Shown one piece after another: positions 33,943 through 44,057 of a stretch of DNA of 59,440 nt. This stretch comes from Oscillospiraceae bacterium. GTDB taxonomy: Bacteria; Bacillota_A; Clostridia; Oscillospirales; Oscillospiraceae. A model generated the notes under the pieces. The model searched no databases. It was not told the DNA's origin and was given only the letters and a program-made list of their open reading frames with translations. Position numbers and translations under genes: made by a program. Every line of letters starts with the position of its first letter. Positions within the stretch are counted from its first letter, which is position 1. The stretch spans positions 1-59,440 of the forward strand of contig JAFUES010000039.1 of NCBI GenBank assembly GCA_017470325.1, given 5' to 3'.

Positions 33943-35658
33943 ATGAGAGATTATATTGACGCCGCAGCCTTCAAGGAGATGATCCTCTGCGCGGATGCGG
34001 CGCTGCATGCCAACATCCAGGCCATCAACGAGCTCAACGTCTTTCCCGTGCCCGACGGCGACACCGGCACCAATATGGGACTTACCATCAACAATGCCGC
34101 TACCGAGCTGCGCAAGCGCAGCTTCGATACCGTCGCTTCCGCGGCGGACTGCGTGGCCGGCGCCATGCTCCGGGGCGCCCGGGGCAACTCCGGCGTCATC
34201 CTGTCCCTGCTGTTTCGCGGCATCTCCCGCCGCCTGAAGGGTACGGAGACCGCCGGGGCGGTGGAATTTTCCGGCGCCATGTCCGACGGGGTGGAGGCGG
34301 CCTACAAGGCGGTCATGAAGCCCGCCGAGGGCACTATCCTGACCGTTTCCCGCCTGGCCAGCGCCGCCGCCGTCAAGGCGGCTGAGGCGGGCGCCACGCT
34401 GGAGGACGCCCTGGCCAGTGCCATCCAGGCCGGCGAGGACGCCCTGGAGGACACCATCAACCTGAACCCCGTGCTGAAAAAGGCCGGCGTGGTGGATGCG
34501 GGCGGCAAGGGCTATGTGATCATTCTCAAGGCGATCCTGGCCTCTCTGCGGGGCGAGGTCAGCTCCTCCGCCGAGGCGATCACCATCGACGAAGCGACGG
34601 AAGCCGCCTGGGGTGCCGATGAGGTGGAGGTTCCGGAGAAGAACATTTTCGACACCGTCTACGTGGTGCGCAAGAACGACCCCAATGTGGACCTGCAGCC
34701 CCTGCGCCTGTATCTGGACAGCATCGGCGACTCCCTGGTCATCAGCGATGACGATGAGATCTTCAAGGTCCATGTACACACCGACATCCCCGGCAACGCC
34801 CTGACCGAGTCCCAGAAGTACGGCGCGCTGGATATCGCCAAGATCGAGAACATGCGTCTGCAGGCTTTGGATCTGCTGGCCGGACGCAAGGCCAAGTCCA
34901 CCGATGATCTGGAGCAGGTGGATGCCGAACTGACCGCCATGGAGAGCGCTACAGCCCTGACCGGCGAGGAGCCGGAGGAGCCCGTCTTCGCCCCGGCGGA
35001 GAAGGAGTACGGCGTGGTGGCCGTCTGCGCGGGCGAGGGCATCGCCAATCTGTTCCGGGATCTGAGCGTGGACCAGATCGTCACCGGCGGCCAGACCATG
35101 AATCCCTCCACCGACGATATCCTACAGGCGGTGAACCGCACCCCGGCCTCCACGGTCTTTGTGCTGCCCAACAACAAGAACATCATCATGGCGGCGGAGC
35201 AGTGTGTGCCCCTGACCGAAAAAAAGGTGATCGTCCTGCCCACCAAGACCATCCCCCAGGGCGTCTCCGCCATGCTCAACTTTGTGGTGGACGAGCCGGA
35301 GGAATCTCTGGTCGGCGCCATGGGCGACGCCATCGGCAATGTGCATACCGCCATGGTCACCTATGCGGCCCGGGATTCGGATTTTGACGGCCACGCCATC
35401 CACGCGGGCGAGTATCTGGCTCTGCTGGATGGCAGCCTGATCGGCAGCTATGCCAACATCAAGACCCTGTTCAAGGAACTCAGCTGGGCCTTTGACGATT
35501 TCCATCCCGAGTTCATCACCGTCTATTACGGCGAGGACGTGACCGAGGAGGAGGCCAACACCGCAGCGGAGACCATCACCGGCAACTTCCCCGATGCGGA
35601 GGTCAGCGTGGTGGACGGCGGCCAGCCGGTCTACTATTACATGATCTCCGTGGAGTAA
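33943..35658 (+). CDS. DAK2-domain protein (YloV/FakA-like fatty acid kinase)
   Basis: A 571-residue protein. The N-terminal DhaL-like kinase domain (1-~200) has NVFPVPDGDTGTNM, the aspartates that bind Mg-ATP, and MLRGARGNSGVILSL. A middle domain and a C-terminal DegV-like region follow (VFVLPNNKNIIMAAEQ). In Staphylococcus the homologue FakA phosphorylates fatty acids bound by FakB; no fakB is visible nearby. It is co-transcribed with the Asp23 gene. Confidence 0.92.
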   Translation: MRDYIDAAAFKEMILCADAALHANIQAINELNVFPVPDGDTGTNMGLTINNAATELRKRSFDTVASAADCVAGAMLRGARGNSGVILSLLFRGISRRLKGTETAGAVEFSGAMSDGVEAAYKAVMKPAEGTILTVSRLASAAAVKAAEAGATLEDALASAIQAGEDALEDTINLNPVLKKAGVVDAGGKGYVIILKAILASLRGEVSSSAEAITIDEATEAAWGADEVEVPEKNIFDTVYVVRKNDPNVDLQPLRLYLDSIGDSLVISDDDEIFKVHVHTDIPGNALTESQKYGALDIAKIENMRLQALDLLAGRKAKSTDDLEQVDAELTAMESATALTGEEPEEPVFAPAEKEYGVVAVCAGEGIANLFRDLSVDQIVTGGQTMNPSTDDILQAVNRTPASTVFVLPNNKNIIMAAEQCVPLTEKKVIVLPTKTIPQGVSAMLNFVVDEPEESLVGAMGDAIGNVHTAMVTYAARDSDFDGHAIHAGEYLALLDGSLIGSYANIKTLFKELSWAFDDFHPEFITVYYGEDVTEEEANTAAETITGNFPDAEVSVVDGGQPVYYYMISVE

Positions 35659-35678
35659 AAGCTGAATTGTGAATAAAG

Positions 35679-35714
35679 CCCGGCGGGGCGGTTCTCATGA
35701 ACCGCCCCGCCGGG
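35679..35714. terminator. Strong hairpin between convergent genes
   Basis: A perfect 16-bp stem (35679-35694 with 35699-35714) and a 4-base loop. T-tracts on both sides are short (TACTTTCT on plus, CTTTATTC on minus). It probably ends both transcripts. Confidence 0.75.
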
Positions 35715-35739
35715 TACTTTCTACCTATATGAATATATC

Positions 35740-36288
35740 CTATTTCAGCGCGTCCACGTAGTGGGCCCGCTCGCCGCCGATGAACTTGGGCCGGGTGCGG
35801 GCGCAGACCAGATTGGCCTGCCCAATCTGCTTGACAGACAGGCGCACCGGCACGGCCACTTCCTTCAGATGCATGCCGATCAGCGTGTCACCGATGTCCA
35901 TGCCCGCCGCGGCGCGAATATGCTCCACCGCTACGGGGCAGGTCATGTTCTCCCAGACGGTGGTGGCAAAAGAGCCGCCCGCATGGGCCCAGGGCTGTAC
36001 GTTCACCGGTTCGTAGCCGAACTTTTCCGCCGTGCTGCGCTCCACGATCAGGGCCCGGTTCAAATGCTCGCAGCACTGGGCGGCAAGCAGGACGCCCTTT
36101 TCCCGCAGCGCCGGGGCAATCCCCGCGTAGACCGCCTGGGCGGCCTCCATGCTGGAGCCCTTACCAATACGCTGCCCCACGATCTCGCTGGAGGAGCAGC
36201 CGATGATAAACAGGTTCCCGGCCTTCAGCCCGGCGATCTCCAGGAGCTCCCGGACGGCGGCCTCCGCCTGCCTGCGAATATCTTCCAT
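35740..36288 (-). CDS. TIGR01440/YwlG-family protein (UPF0340)
   Basis: A 182-residue protein of the conserved but uncharacterised UPF0340 family. Marks are IIGCSSSEIVGQRIGKGSS, AAQCCEHLNRALI and GMDIGDTLIGMHLKEVAVPVR. Its cysteines (GCSSSE, QCCEH) suggest a catalytic or metal role, but no activity is established to my knowledge. It is last in a four-gene minus-strand run, 18 bases after the ATPase gene. Confidence 0.88.
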   Translation of the reverse strand: MEDIRRQAEAAVRELLEIAGLKAGNLFIIGCSSSEIVGQRIGKGSSMEAAQAVYAGIAPALREKGVLLAAQCCEHLNRALIVERSTAEKFGYEPVNVQPWAHAGGSFATTVWENMTCPVAVEHIRAAAGMDIGDTLIGMHLKEVAVPVRLSVKQIGQANLVCARTRPKFIGGERAHYVDALK

Positions 36289-36306
36289 GATGCTTCACCT
36301 CCCCGC

Positions 36307-37011
36307 TTAAAAGCCCTCTTTGGTGAAGGCCTCCCAGCTGCGGTGCATGTAGGTCTCCAGGGCAATGGGCTCGCCGATATACTTGGGGTCCCTGCCGTCG
36401 GCCAGGAACTCCTCCAGAAATTCCTTCCGCCCGGTGGTGTGCGCCACGGGGATGCCGCTCATATCCGAGGCCTCCCGGATGACGTCGTAGCCCTGGCGGA
36501 TATCATTGGCGCTGGCATAGGTCAGCAGATTGGAGTTGTTCACAAAGCCGGTGACCTGCTGCCGGGCAAAGCCTTCGATATCGTGCATCAGCTTCAGGAT
36601 CTTCTCCGGACTCTCGGACATGGGGCGGAAGACATTTACAATGTCATAGACGCACAGCTCTCCGTCAAAGGCCGCGAAGTCCTGGTGATAGCGGCCCAGG
36701 GACAGGGCGCCGGCGGAGTCGCCGCCCACGTCGAAGACCACTAGGTCCCAGTTGTCGGTAAAGGCGGAGGCCACGGCGGCGGACATGCTGCTGGGCGTAA
36801 TGCCCTGTCCGGCGAAGGTGGGGGAGACCAGGTTGATCTTTTTCTCCTGCAGCAGGGCTACCCGGTCGGACATGCGGAAATAGTCGTTGACCTTGTCCAG
36901 GTCGATGACCAGGGTGCGCAGACCCTGGCCCGCGCCGTTGACGGCCAGGTTCACGGCGATCTCCGTCTTGCCGGAGCCGTAGTTGCCCACCAGAACGATC
37001 ATTTTTTTCAT
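36307..37011 (-). CDS. P-loop ATPase of unknown role (CobQ/MinD-like fold)
   Basis: A 234-residue cytoplasmic NTPase. The P-loop GNYGSGKTE lies at about 9-17; it lacks the early lysine of the deviant Walker A in ParA/MinD. DLVVFDVGGD is the Walker B-like strand, and RTLVIDLDKVNDYFR follows the first helix. No partner gene of a plasmid partition or nitrogenase type is present. The ATG overlaps the stop of the upstream DUF896 gene by four bases (ATGA), with AGGAGGG before it. Confidence 0.75.
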   Translation of the reverse strand: MKKMIVLVGNYGSGKTEIAVNLAVNGAGQGLRTLVIDLDKVNDYFRMSDRVALLQEKKINLVSPTFAGQGITPSSMSAAVASAFTDNWDLVVFDVGGDSAGALSLGRYHQDFAAFDGELCVYDIVNVFRPMSESPEKILKLMHDIEGFARQQVTGFVNNSNLLTYASANDIRQGYDVIREASDMSGIPVAHTTGRKEFLEEFLADGRDPKYIGEPIALETYMHRSWEAFTKEGF

Positions 37012-37226
37012 TGCGGCGTCCCTCCTGTTTTCTTCTGCAGCTTGTGCTTTTTTCCGTCGGGGGTCTGGATGTAGGTGTTTTCCAGCACGGCGATGGTGCT
37101 CCTGCGCCATTCCTCGATGTATTCTTTCCGCAGCGCGTCCCGCTCGGCCAGCTCCTCCGGGCTCAGCGCCCGCTCCTTGGCCAGGTGGGCCAGCTCGTTG
37201 ATCCGGTTCAGCTTCTTCTGTTCCAT
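37008..37226 (-). CDS. DUF896 (YnzC/UPF0291) small protein
   Basis: A 72-residue helical protein; RINELAHLAKERALSPEELAERDALRKEYI is split here by family convention into two helices, with the strongly conserved LSPEE turn. B. subtilis YnzC is linked to the SOS operon yneA-yneB-ynzC. Here it lies between an HD nucleotidase and a P-loop ATPase. Function unknown. Confidence 0.88.
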   Translation of the reverse strand: MEQKKLNRINELAHLAKERALSPEELAERDALRKEYIEEWRRSTIAVLENTYIQTPDGKKHKLQKKTGGTPQ

Positions 37227-37228
37227 GC

Positions 37229-37819
37229 TTACTCCTCTATGGTCCCCAGCTCGTCCAGTGTCAATTCAAAGGCGGGGATGAAATGCTCCATATAGTACCG
37301 CACCTCGGGCAGGGGATTGTCCTCCAGCCAGCGGCGGGTCTGCGCCTCGGCGGAGAGGAACTCGTTGTTGCCCGCCTTGCGCTCCTCGATGCACTTGATG
37401 TAGGCGGAGAGCTTGTCCGCCGCCTTGACCAGGTCGTGCAGCCGCGCCTGGGTCTCACCGGTGAGCAGCGGCTCATAGGCGCCCCGCAGCTCCTCCGGCA
37501 GGGTGGCCAGCAGCTTTTCGTTGGCCAGGGCCTCTACCTGGCTGTAGGCGCCGCGGATCTCCGCGCTGTGGTACTTGATGGGCGTGGGCAGATCCCCGGT
37601 CAAAATCTCGGAGCTGTCGTGATACAGGGCCACGGCGGCGCACTCGTTGGGGTCGCAGGGCACGCCGAACACATCCCGGCGAATGACGCCCAGGGCGTGG
37701 GCGATCACCGCCACCATGTGGCTGTGTTCCTGGATGTTCTCCGGCAGGGCGTTGCGCATCAGGCTCCAGCGGACGATGTAGCGCATGCGGGAAATATAGG
37801 CGAAAAAGTTGTGGCTCAT
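37229..37819 (-). CDS. HD-domain 5'-deoxynucleotidase, YfbR-like
   Basis: A 196-residue HD hydrolase. The N-terminal helix has RWSLMRN with Arg18-Trp19, residues that in E. coli YfbR shape dNMP specificity. Metal ligands are His34 in EHSHMV, His67-Asp68 in LYHDSSEILTGD, and a later Asp in LVKAADKLSAY. GDLPTPIKYH is the family signature. It should dephosphorylate deoxynucleoside 5'-monophosphates. The start at 37819 follows GGGAGG; the frame extends upstream without a binding site. It is first in its operon. Confidence 0.88.
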   Translation of the reverse strand: MSHNFFAYISRMRYIVRWSLMRNALPENIQEHSHMVAVIAHALGVIRRDVFGVPCDPNECAAVALYHDSSEILTGDLPTPIKYHSAEIRGAYSQVEALANEKLLATLPEELRGAYEPLLTGETQARLHDLVKAADKLSAYIKCIEERKAGNNEFLSAEAQTRRWLEDNPLPEVRYYMEHFIPAFELTLDELGTIEE

Positions 37820-37884
37820 AGATGCCTCCCTGTTTGTTTCTGGCCCGATTTTATCACGGAAAAGGGCTTGATGCAAGATAACAG

Positions 37885-37913
37885 TTGCAATTTCCGCCGG
37901 CGGGTGTTAAAAT
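37885..37913 (+). promoter_or_regulatory. typA promoter
   Basis: TTGCAA (37885-37890), a 17-base spacer and TAAAAT (37908-37913). Confidence 0.75.
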
Positions 37914-37965
37914 TCAAATTTGTGTTGAAAAACCTGAGGAAACTCGACAGAGGGAGCGAATACCT

Positions 37966-39786
<1,821 letters not shown>

Positions 39787-39801
39787 TTGTTGCCAAATAA
39801 T

Positions 39802-39830
39802 TTGCAAATCCACTGAGCGTACTGTATAAT
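39802..39830 (+). promoter_or_regulatory. Promoter of the oligopeptide transporter operon
   Basis: TTGCAA (39802-39807), a 17-base spacer and a perfect TATAAT (39825-39830). Confidence 0.8.
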
Positions 39831-39852
39831 AGAAAAACTACCGATAAAAGTT

Positions 39853-39914
39853 GCGGTTTTCCGAAAAAACCGCGCCGCAAGGGGTACCCCTTGCACCTTT
39901 TCTGACGAAAAGGT
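39853..39914 (+). repeat. Three adjacent hairpins in the opp leader
   Basis: GCGGTTTT/AAAACCGC (39853-39860 with 39866-39873), GCAAGGGG/CCCCTTGC around TA (39877-39894) and ACCTTTTC/GAAAAGGT (39895-39914). The last two abut exactly. They resemble a dispersed intergenic repeat or a leader element. Confidence 0.6.
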
Positions 39915-39955
39915 GATGAGCTTTCTCCAAAGAAAAAGAAAGAAATAAGGCGGTC

Positions 39956-40891
39956 ATGCCAATGAATTCAAAAACGCTGGTATACATCCTCAAACGAATC
40001 GGCCTGGCGATCCTGACGGTCTGGGTGGTCATCACGGTGACCTTCTTCGTGATGCACGCGGTGCCCGGCGGCCCGTTCATGAGTGAGAAAGCGGTCTCGC
40101 CCGCGGCCCAGGCGGCGCTGGAAGCCAAGTACGGCCTGGACAAGCCCCTGATGGAACAGTACTTCACCTATCTGAAGGATGTTGTGACGAAGTTTGATTT
40201 CGGCCCCTCGCTGAAGCAGCGCGGCCGCCAGGTGATCGATGTGATCCGGGATGGCATGCGGACCTCCGTCAAGCTGGGCGTCATCGCGGCGGTGGGCGCC
40301 GCGGTGGTGGGCATCCCTCTGGGTGCTGTGGCGGCGCTGCGGCGCAACAAGCTGATCGATAAGGTCATCATGGTGATCACCACCGCCTTCGTGTCCATGC
40401 CCTCGTTCATCATGGGCTCGCTGCTGCTGGTGCTCTTTGCCATCCGCTGGGCGCTGCTGCCGGCCAACGGCTCCACGGCCCAGGGGCTCATTCTCCCCAT
40501 CATCACCCTGGCTCTATACCCCATGGCCTATATTACCCGTCTGACCCGCTCCTCCATGCTGGACGTGCTGGGGCAGGACTATATCCGAACGGCCAAGGCC
40601 AAGGGCGTCTCCGGCGTGAAGATCATCTTCGGCCACGCGCTGAAGAATTCCCTGATCCCGGTCATCACTTATTTCGGACCCATGCTGGCCTATATCGTCA
40701 CCGGTTCTCTGGTGGTGGAGCAGATCTTCGCCGTACCGGGCATCGGGCGCGCCTTTGTCAGCAGCATCACCAACCGAAATTATCCCATGGTCATGGGCAC
40801 CACCATCATCCTGGCGGTGCTGATCGTGGTGATGAACCTGATCAGCGACATCCTGTACAAGGTCGTTGATCCCCGGATCAATCTGGACTGA
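39956..40891 (+). CDS. oppB: Oligopeptide ABC transporter permease, OppB type
   Basis: A 311-residue permease with six membrane helices: the N-terminal YILKRIGLAILTVWVVITVTF is split as helix 1, and the EAA loop DYIRTAKAKGVSG contacts the ATPases. The C-terminus GIGRAFVSSITNRNYPMVMG matches OppB/DppB. An ATG two codons later (39962) is an alternative start. It is first gene of a five-gene opp operon. Confidence 0.93.
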   Translation: MPMNSKTLVYILKRIGLAILTVWVVITVTFFVMHAVPGGPFMSEKAVSPAAQAALEAKYGLDKPLMEQYFTYLKDVVTKFDFGPSLKQRGRQVIDVIRDGMRTSVKLGVIAAVGAAVVGIPLGAVAALRRNKLIDKVIMVITTAFVSMPSFIMGSLLLVLFAIRWALLPANGSTAQGLILPIITLALYPMAYITRLTRSSMLDVLGQDYIRTAKAKGVSGVKIIFGHALKNSLIPVITYFGPMLAYIVTGSLVVEQIFAVPGIGRAFVSSITNRNYPMVMGTTIILAVLIVVMNLISDILYKVVDPRINLD

Positions 40892-40902
40892 GGAGGGCGG
40901 AC

Positions 40903-41958
40903 ATGCAGAAGAAATTTACCATGCATGTGGACGTGGACGCGTTCCTCCCGGCTACAGAGGAAGAAAAAGAATACATGGTGCAGATGCGCCCGGCGTCCAC
41001 CTTCTTCAAAGACGGCGTCAAGCGCCTGCTGAAAAACCGGGTGGCCACCATCAGCCTGATCATCATCCTGCTGATCACCCTGTCCTCCATCTTTATCCCC
41101 ATGTTCTGGCCCTACTCCTATGACAGCATGCTGGGCGTGCGGCCGGGCAAGCCTGTGGACGCCTCCTACAACAATCTGGCGCCCTTTACCTACGGCAAGA
41201 CCGAGCTGAAGATGATCGACAACGGGGAAAAGGTATTCCCCCATGTGTTCGGCACCGACGCCTCCGGACGCGACTACTTTATCCGCGTGGTCTACGGTAC
41301 CCGCATCTCCCTGGCCGTGGGCTTTTTCGCCAGCATCATCGTGTTGATCATCGGCATGACTGTGGGCTCCATCGCAGGCTACTGCGGCGGCAAGGTGGAC
41401 TTGATCATCATGCGCATCGTGGATATCATCTACTCCCTGCCGGATATGCTCATGGTCATCCTGCTGGCCAGCGTATTGAAAACCACTCTGGGGCCCGCCC
41501 TGGAAGGGACGGCCCTGGAGAAGATCGGCAGCAACATCATCAGCCTTTTCATCGTGTTCGGCGTACTGTATTGGGTCTCCATGTCCCGTCTGATCCGCGG
41601 CCAGATCCTGTCCCTGCGGGAGCAGGAATATGTGCTGGCCTCCCGGGCCGCCGGCGCCAGGGGCGGCTGGGTCATCCGCAAGCACCTGCTGCCCAACTGC
41701 ATCAGCGTGGTCATCATCTCCACAGCCCTGCAGATCCCCAATGCCATTTTCACTGAGAGCTACCTGTCCTTCCTGGGCCTGGGCGTCAACGCCCCCATGC
41801 CCTCTCTGGGCTCTCTGGCTTCGGACGCGCTCAACGGCCTGTCCTCCTATCCTTCCCGCCTGGTCATCCCCGCGGTGGTCATCTCCCTGATCGTCCTGTC
41901 GCTGAACCTGTTCGGCGACGGCCTCCGGGACGCCTTTGACCCCAAGCTGAGAACCTGA
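40903..41958 (+). CDS. oppC: Oligopeptide ABC transporter permease, OppC type
   Basis: A 351-residue permease with an OppC N-terminal extension (residues 1-~65), a large external loop with FGTDASGRDYF, and the transmembrane domain with EAA loop EYVLASRAAGARGG. GLGVNAPMPSLGSL near the end is typical. AGGAGGG precedes the ATG. Confidence 0.93.
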   Translation: MQKKFTMHVDVDAFLPATEEEKEYMVQMRPASTFFKDGVKRLLKNRVATISLIIILLITLSSIFIPMFWPYSYDSMLGVRPGKPVDASYNNLAPFTYGKTELKMIDNGEKVFPHVFGTDASGRDYFIRVVYGTRISLAVGFFASIIVLIIGMTVGSIAGYCGGKVDLIIMRIVDIIYSLPDMLMVILLASVLKTTLGPALEGTALEKIGSNIISLFIVFGVLYWVSMSRLIRGQILSLREQEYVLASRAAGARGGWVIRKHLLPNCISVVIISTALQIPNAIFTESYLSFLGLGVNAPMPSLGSLASDALNGLSSYPSRLVIPAVVISLIVLSLNLFGDGLRDAFDPKLRT

Positions 41959-41974
41959 GAAAGGAGAACGAAGC

Positions 41975-43003
41975 ATGGCACTTTTGGAAGTCAACAATCT
42001 ACATACCTCCTTTTTCACACCTGCCGGCGAGGTGCGCGCGGTCAACGGCGTATCCTTCCAGCTGGAGCGGGGCAAGGTCCTGGGCATTGTGGGCGAGTCC
42101 GGCTCCGGCAAGTCCGTCACCGCCTATTCCATCATGCAGATCCTGGCCACCACCGGCAGGATCGTGGAGGGCTCCATCAAGCTGGACGGACAGGAGCTGG
42201 TCAACGCCGGCGAAAAGGTCATGAAGCAGGTCCGTGGCAACAAGATCTCCATCATCTTCCAGGACCCCATGACCTCCCTCAACCCCACCTACACCATCGG
42301 CCATCAGCTGATGGAGGCCATCACCCTGCACACCGACCGCAACAAGAAGCAGGCCTGGGACCGGGCGGTGGAGATGCTGCGTCTGGTGAATGTGAACGAG
42401 CCGGAAAAGCGCATGAAGCAGTATCCCTTTGAGTTTTCCGGCGGCATGCGCCAGCGCGTCATGATCGCCATGGCGCTGGCCTGTGAGCCGGACATCCTCA
42501 TTGCCGACGAGCCCACCACGGCCCTGGATGTGACCATCCAGGCCCAGATCCTGGAGCTGATGAAATCCCTCCAGGAGGAGCTGGGCATGGCCATCATCAT
42601 GATCACCCACGACCTGGGCGTCGTGGCCCAGCTCTGCGACGAGGTGATTGTCATGTACGCGGGCTCCATCTGCGAGCAGGGGACCGCCGAGGAGATCTTC
42701 TACAATCCCCGGCATGAGTACACCAAGGGCCTGATGCGCTCCATCCCCACGGCGGACACCGCCGGCACCCGGCTGCAGCCCATCACCGGCACCCCCATCG
42801 ATCTGCTGAACATGCCCAAGGGCTGCCCCTTTGCGCCCCGCTGCGACAATGCCATGAAGATCTGCCTGACTCAGCGCTGCGAGCGCATGGAGATCAACGA
42901 CGACCACATGGCGGCCTGCTGGATGAATGTGAAAGCCGGCGCAGAAGACGGCAGCATCCAGCTGGATCATGAAGTCCCGGAAGGCGGTGAAGCGGATGCC
43001 TGA
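41975..43003 (+). CDS. oppD: Oligopeptide ABC transporter ATPase, OppD type
   Basis: A 342-residue ATPase with Walker A GESGSGKS, signature FSGGMRQRV, Walker [13 protein letters not shown] and the C-terminal oligopeptide-transporter extension with [14 protein letters not shown], a cluster-like cysteine block found in Opp/Dpp ATPases. It pairs with OppF, whose gene overlaps its end. Confidence 0.94.
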   Translation: MALLEVNNLHTSFFTPAGEVRAVNGVSFQLERGKVLGIVGESGSGKSVTAYSIMQILATTGRIVEGSIKLDGQELVNAGEKVMKQVRGNKISIIFQDPMTSLNPTYTIGHQLMEAITLHTDRNKKQAWDRAVEMLRLVNVNEPEKRMKQYPFEFSGGMRQRVMIAMALACEPDILIADEPTTALDVTIQAQILELMKSLQEELGMAIIMITHDLGVVAQLCDEVIVMYAGSICEQGTAEEIFYNPRHEYTKGLMRSIPTADTAGTRLQPITGTPIDLLNMPKGCPFAPRCDNAMKICLTQRCERMEINDDHMAACWMNVKAGAEDGSIQLDHEVPEGGEADA

Positions 43004-43982
43004 GATGACGGAAAAGAGCCTGATCGAGGTCAGGCATCTGAAGCAGTATTTCAATATCAATGTGGGCATGTTCAAGTCCAAGCCTCTCAAGGCGGTGGAC
43101 GATGTGTCCTTTGCCATCCGCAAGGGCGAGACCCTTGGCCTGGTCGGCGAGTCCGGCTGCGGCAAGACCACGGTGGGCCGCACCCTGCTGCACCTGTACA
43201 AACCCACCGGCGGCGAGATCCTGTATAACGGCCAGCCGGTACAGACCAGGGAGGAGATCAACGCCTTCCGCAAGAAGGCCACCATGGTCTTCCAGGACCC
43301 CTATTCCTCCCTGAACCCCCGTATGACCGTCTCCGACATCATCGGCGAGCCGCTGGATATCCACAGGATGTACAACAGCAAGGCCGAGCGCCAGGAACGG
43401 ATCCTGGAGCTGATGGACAAGGTGGGACTGAACAGCGAGCATGCCGCCCGCTACGCCCACGAGTTTTCCGGCGGTCAGCGCCAGCGCATCGGCATCGCCC
43501 GCGCCCTGGCCCTGGACCCGGAATTCATCGTCTGCGACGAGCCGGTCTCCGCTCTGGACGTGTCCATCCAGGCCCAGGTCATCAACATGTTTGACGAGCT
43601 GCAGGACCAGCTGGAGCTGACCTATCTGTTCATCGCCCACGATATCCTGGTGGTGCGGCACATCAGCGACCGGATCGCCGTCATGTATCTGGGCAAGATG
43701 GTGGAGCTGGCCGACGCCAAGGAGATCTACGAGCATCCCCTGCATCCCTATACCAAGTCCCTCATGTCCGCTGTGCCCCAGCCCGATCCCAGGATCGCCC
43801 GGGCCAACAAGCGTATCGTGCTTTCCGGGGACATTCCCAGCCCCCTGAACGCGCCCTCCGGCTGCCCCTTCCGTACCCGCTGCCCCCACGCCACGGAGGC
43901 CTGTGCGGAGTCCATGCCGGAATTCAAGGAGACAGCGCCCGGCCACTTCGCTGCCTGCCACCGGATCGCGGAGCTCAACTGA
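42996..43982 (+). CDS. oppF: Oligopeptide ABC transporter ATPase, OppF type
   Basis: A 328-residue ATPase with Walker A GESGCGKT, signature FSGGQRQRI, Walker B FIVCDEPVSALD and a CPFRTRCPHATEAC block. The start at 42996 overlaps oppD by eight bases and has GGTGA five bases upstream; ATG 43005 and 42969 are alternatives. Confidence 0.93.
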   Translation: MPEMTEKSLIEVRHLKQYFNINVGMFKSKPLKAVDDVSFAIRKGETLGLVGESGCGKTTVGRTLLHLYKPTGGEILYNGQPVQTREEINAFRKKATMVFQDPYSSLNPRMTVSDIIGEPLDIHRMYNSKAERQERILELMDKVGLNSEHAARYAHEFSGGQRQRIGIARALALDPEFIVCDEPVSALDVSIQAQVINMFDELQDQLELTYLFIAHDILVVRHISDRIAVMYLGKMVELADAKEIYEHPLHPYTKSLMSAVPQPDPRIARANKRIVLSGDIPSPLNAPSGCPFRTRCPHATEACAESMPEFKETAPGHFAACHRIAELN

Positions 43983-44000
43983 GCACCGTCTCTCATCTGC

Positions 44001-44032
44001 TTCAAATCTGCGTGGAGAATACGCGGTTTGAA
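44001..44032 (+). other. Intercistronic hairpin between oppF and oppA
   Basis: TTCAAATCTGCGT pairs with ACGCGGTTTGAA (one bulge and one GU) around a 7-base loop. It lies ~25 bases before the oppA start and could protect the oppA mRNA or raise its level relative to the permease genes. Confidence 0.5.
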
Positions 44033-44057
44033 AATATATTTTGAAAGGAAACCCAAA

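Noticed and set aside
35200..35387. Small frames inside yloV and other coding genes
   Set aside because: All are out-of-frame shadows of strongly supported proteins without their own translation signals.
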